Source of the DNA: Trifolium pratense
Taxonomy: Eukaryota > Streptophyta > Magnoliopsida > Fabales > Fabaceae
Reading direction: 5' to 3'
DNA: 64,000 nucleotides
NCBI RefSeq assembly: GCF_020283565.1
Contig: NC_060061.1
Location: forward strand, 33,703,362-33,767,361
The translations under genes and the position numbers were made by a program. The notes under the pieces were generated by a model. That model had not been told where the DNA came from. It saw nothing but the letters and a program-made list of their open reading frames with translations, and did not search any database. Positions 61,767 to 64,000 of the stretch are shown piece by piece (the stretch's first letter is position 1; each line of letters opens with the position of its first letter).

Positions 61767-64000
61767 ATGTCTGGAGGAGACGATAGTAGTACTAGAACTA
61801 CCAGTGAAGCCGGTGAGGCCAGTGGTGCTGGTGGTGGTCCAAGAAATGCCTTTGGTTTTGACTACTTAAGTAATGAATCACATGAACATAGTGGCAATAG
61901 AAAAGCCCCTATATTCAATGGTGATGCATCATTATTTGAGTGGTGGAAGGAAAGACTGTATAACAATATTACTGCTATTGATCATGAGTTGTGGGATTTG
62001 GTTGAGCTGGGAGTAACTTTTGAAAACTTAAATGAACATGGAAGATTGTCCATTGAGCATAGAAAGTTACTCACACCAGCTAACTTAAAAACCTACACTA
62101 AGCATCATAGAGTAAAGGACATTGTGGTTGGTGCTATTAGACATGAGGATTATGTCAGAATAGAGAACAAGTCTACTGCTAAATCTATCTTTGACTCTAT
62201 GTGTGCTACCTATGATGGTAATGAAAAGGTTCAAGAGGCTAAGGCTAGTCTCTTGATAAGGCAATATGAACTATTCACTATGCAACAAGATGAAAACATT
62301 GAGACTATGTTTACAAGGTTTCAAATCCTTGTATCTGGTCTTAAAGCTCTTAAGAGAAGTTATTCCACCTATGACCATGTTCAGAAGATTCTGAGAAGTC
62401 TTCCTATTGCTTGGAGACCTAAGGTCACTGCAATAGAGGAAGCTCAAAATCTCAAGACTCTGAGTCTTGAGGCTCTGATAAGCAATCTCAGAAGCCATGA
62501 GATGGTTCTGAATGCTGATTCAGAAGCTAAGAAGAAGTCCAAGTCTGTGGCTTTACAGTCAACTAGGACTCCTTCTAAAGCTCTTAAGACTCAGCTTCTT
62601 GACATTGAAGAAGAATCTTCTGCAGATGGTCAAGAGGAGGAAATGGGTGTAGATGAATTTGCTTTATTCACCAAGTTTCAGCAATGGAACAGATTTAACA
62701 AAAGAAATTTCAGAGGTAACAGCTCCAGAAATTTTGTCAGCAAAAAGGATGATCAGAAGAACTGCTTCAACTGTAAGAAGCCAGGACACTTTATTGCTGA
62801 TTGTCCAGAAATGTCTGCTAAAGACAAAAGCAAAAGATACAGCTCAAAGAAGCAACAATTTAAGAGCAAATTGAAAAAGAGTCTGATGGCTACTTTTGAA
62901 GAGCTATCATCTGAGGAAGAAGTTGAGGAAGAAGAAGAGGCAAATCTAGCCCTGATGGCTTCAGCTGACTCAGATGCAGACTCAGAAGATGAATCAGAAT
63001 CAGAATCAGATTCTGAAGTAAAAGATGAGGTATTTTCTGATTGTTCTAAATCTCAACTTATAACTGCACTTAACAAGGTCATTGAGAAACATCTCAGAGT
63101 GTTAAGTAAACAAAAAGTTTTACAAGAAAAACTTAACACCCTGACTGAACAAGCAGAACATTTTCAAGGTCTATATCAAGAAACTCTGAATAGAGTAAAT
63201 GACTTTGAAAAGGGTTGTGCTGTTTGTCACAAACCTATTGATGAGCAGGAAATAGCTCTTCAACAGTTTGTGCATCTCAACCTTGGGAAGAGCAAAGCTG
63301 CTAGTAGAATTTATAATGTTTTGAGACATAGAGGAGAAGGACTTGGCTATGAATATGGTAGAACATATTCAAAGCTGAAGACCTTTGCCAAAAAGGTTGG
63401 AAAATCTTGGGTTTATTATGTTGTTCCACCAAGTGAAGAGGGAAAGAATCCTGGTATTGTTGAAAATGACAAAGATGATCTGAGTGATTTAGAAGTTGAC
63501 AGCTCAGAGGAACCAAGTGCCTCAGGATCTGGAAAGAAAAGTTCAGAAGATAGAAGTTGTTCAGAACCTGAAAACATTAGTTCAGATGTTCTGAAAGCTT
63601 CAACATCTGAGACTTCAAATTCTGGATCCAAAGGAACTTCAGTACCTGAAGTTAGTCAATCTAAAAGATCAGAAGTTTTTAAAAGAAAAAATTCTAAATC
63701 TCAGATGAAGTACAGGACTCAGATTATTTATGATTCTAGAGTCAGTAGATATAATCAATCAGAACATGGGATTGATGATAAATACAAACCCTGGAATCAT
63801 AAACAATCCAAATCCTGGAATTATGACAGATTTCAAAAGAAAAGGTTTCAAAAAGGTTATTATTCTAAACCAAGATCTTTCTCCAACACTAGACAACATA
63901 GTAAGCATGTTTGGACTAACAAGCGTGGACCCAGAAGATGGGTACCAAAAGCTGAAATAATGTATCATTCAGATTTACCAACTAGGAAAGGATATGTCCT
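61767..64000 (+). CDS. SIRE-like Copia Gag(-Pol) polyprotein, N-terminal part
   Basis: Open frame of at least 744 codons with no stop before the window ends. Starts ATGTCTGGAGGA after the primer site. A Copia-type gag domain (UBN2-like) covers about residues 50-250, including FEWWKERLYNNI and MFTRFQILVSGLKAL. A CCHC knuckle NCFNCKKPGHFIADCP is at about 332-347. An acidic Glu/Ser/Asp tract (about 377-425) and a CAVCHKP motif follow, then a Lys/Ser-rich region. Protease and later domains would lie past 64000. Gag packages element RNA into virus-like particles. Antisense short ORFs here are shadows. Confidence 0.88.
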   Translation, partial: MSGGDDSSTRTTSEAGEASGAGGGPRNAFGFDYLSNESHEHSGNRKAPIFNGDASLFEWWKERLYNNITAIDHELWDLVELGVTFENLNEHGRLSIEHRKLLTPANLKTYTKHHRVKDIVVGAIRHEDYVRIENKSTAKSIFDSMCATYDGNEKVQEAKASLLIRQYELFTMQQDENIETMFTRFQILVSGLKALKRSYSTYDHVQKILRSLPIAWRPKVTAIEEAQNLKTLSLEALISNLRSHEMVLNADSEAKKKSKSVALQSTRTPSKALKTQLLDIEEESSADGQEEEMGVDEFALFTKFQQWNRFNKRNFRGNSSRNFVSKKDDQKNCFNCKKPGHFIADCPEMSAKDKSKRYSSKKQQFKSKLKKSLMATFEELSSEEEVEEEEEANLALMASADSDADSEDESESESDSEVKDEVFSDCSKSQLITALNKVIEKHLRVLSKQKVLQEKLNTLTEQAEHFQGLYQETLNRVNDFEKGCAVCHKPIDEQEIALQQFVHLNLGKSKAASRIYNVLRHRGEGLGYEYGRTYSKLKTFAKKVGKSWVYYVVPPSEEGKNPGIVENDKDDLSDLEVDSSEEPSASGSGKKSSEDRSCSEPENISSDVLKASTSETSNSGSKGTSVPEVSQSKRSEVFKRKNSKSQMKYRTQIIYDSRVSRYNQSEHGIDDKYKPWNHKQSKSWNYDRFQKKRFQKGYYSKPRSFSNTRQHSKHVWTNKRGPRRWVPKAEIMYHSDLPTRKGYV

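Larger units (their letters stand above)
60610..64000 (+). mobile_element. SIRE-like Copia retrotransposon, 5' end, continues past right edge
   Basis: 5' LTR at 60610-61696, primer site TTGGTATCTAGAGC at 61698-61711, then a gag-pol frame from 61767 that is open to the end of the window. A long LTR, the TATCTAGAGC-type primer site and a very long gag with acidic tail fit the SIRE (Maximus) lineage. The open frame suggests a younger copy than the two other Copia elements. Confidence 0.88.

Noticed and set aside
62271..63968. Minus-strand and out-of-frame ORFs in the right end of the window
   Set aside because: They are antisense or out-of-frame shadows of the SIRE-like gag frame that is open from 61767.

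Overview
The window is nuclear DNA of a flowering plant, most likely a legume (inference). The reasons are intron-containing genes of plant-only families (BRI1, URGT, a GLV/RGF peptide precursor, a defensin-like peptide), AT-rich intergenic DNA, three Copia elements and many MITEs, SINE-like repeats and TA microsatellites. Only four loci look intact and functional. The rest is transposon-derived or unassigned AT-rich sequence.

Layout. 1-2603: decayed Copia element on the minus strand, running off the left edge, with its 5' LTR at 2159-2603. 2604-9321: MITEs, a minisatellite, a GC-richer LTR-like fragment, and a 148-bp tandem repeat ending about 350 bp beyond the BRI1 stop codon. 9322-12879 (-): intact, intronless BRI1 brassinosteroid receptor. 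13476-17365: a cluster of four inverted-repeat elements (one palindromic MITE, one hAT-type, two Mutator-type with perfect 9-bp target duplications). 18975-22171: decayed Copia element interrupted by a second hAT-type MITE with a perfect 8-bp duplication. 22.7-38.3 kb: no intact gene; SINE-like repeats, a 1.2-kb hAT-type element, Stowaway MITEs, a Helitron-type 3' end and LINE fragments. 38384-42260 (-): five-exon nucleotide-sugar transporter of the URGT5/6 type, with an additional 5'-UTR intron reaching about 43.2 kb. 48791-50033 (+): two-exon defensin-like secreted peptide gene with a MULE-type MITE in its intron. 52412-52833: solo-LTR-like sequence. 54146-60182 (+): a tandem family of three GOLVEN/RGF (CLEL) peptide-hormone precursor genes. 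The first is intact; the second has a 1-bp frameshift in its signal-peptide exon; the third has a nonsense codon and has lost its stop. 60610-64000 (+): 5' LTR and open gag frame of a SIRE-like Copia element that continues beyond the right edge.

The most interesting region is 54-60 kb. A small peptide-hormone family is decaying there through different lesions in each copy, and the probable TATA box of the intact copy is replaced at the same position in both damaged copies by a long (TA)n microsatellite. BRI1, the URGT transporter and the peptide genes are separate transcription units and there is no operon logic. A functional link between them (for example the SERK co-receptors shared by BRI1 and RGF receptors) would be speculation.
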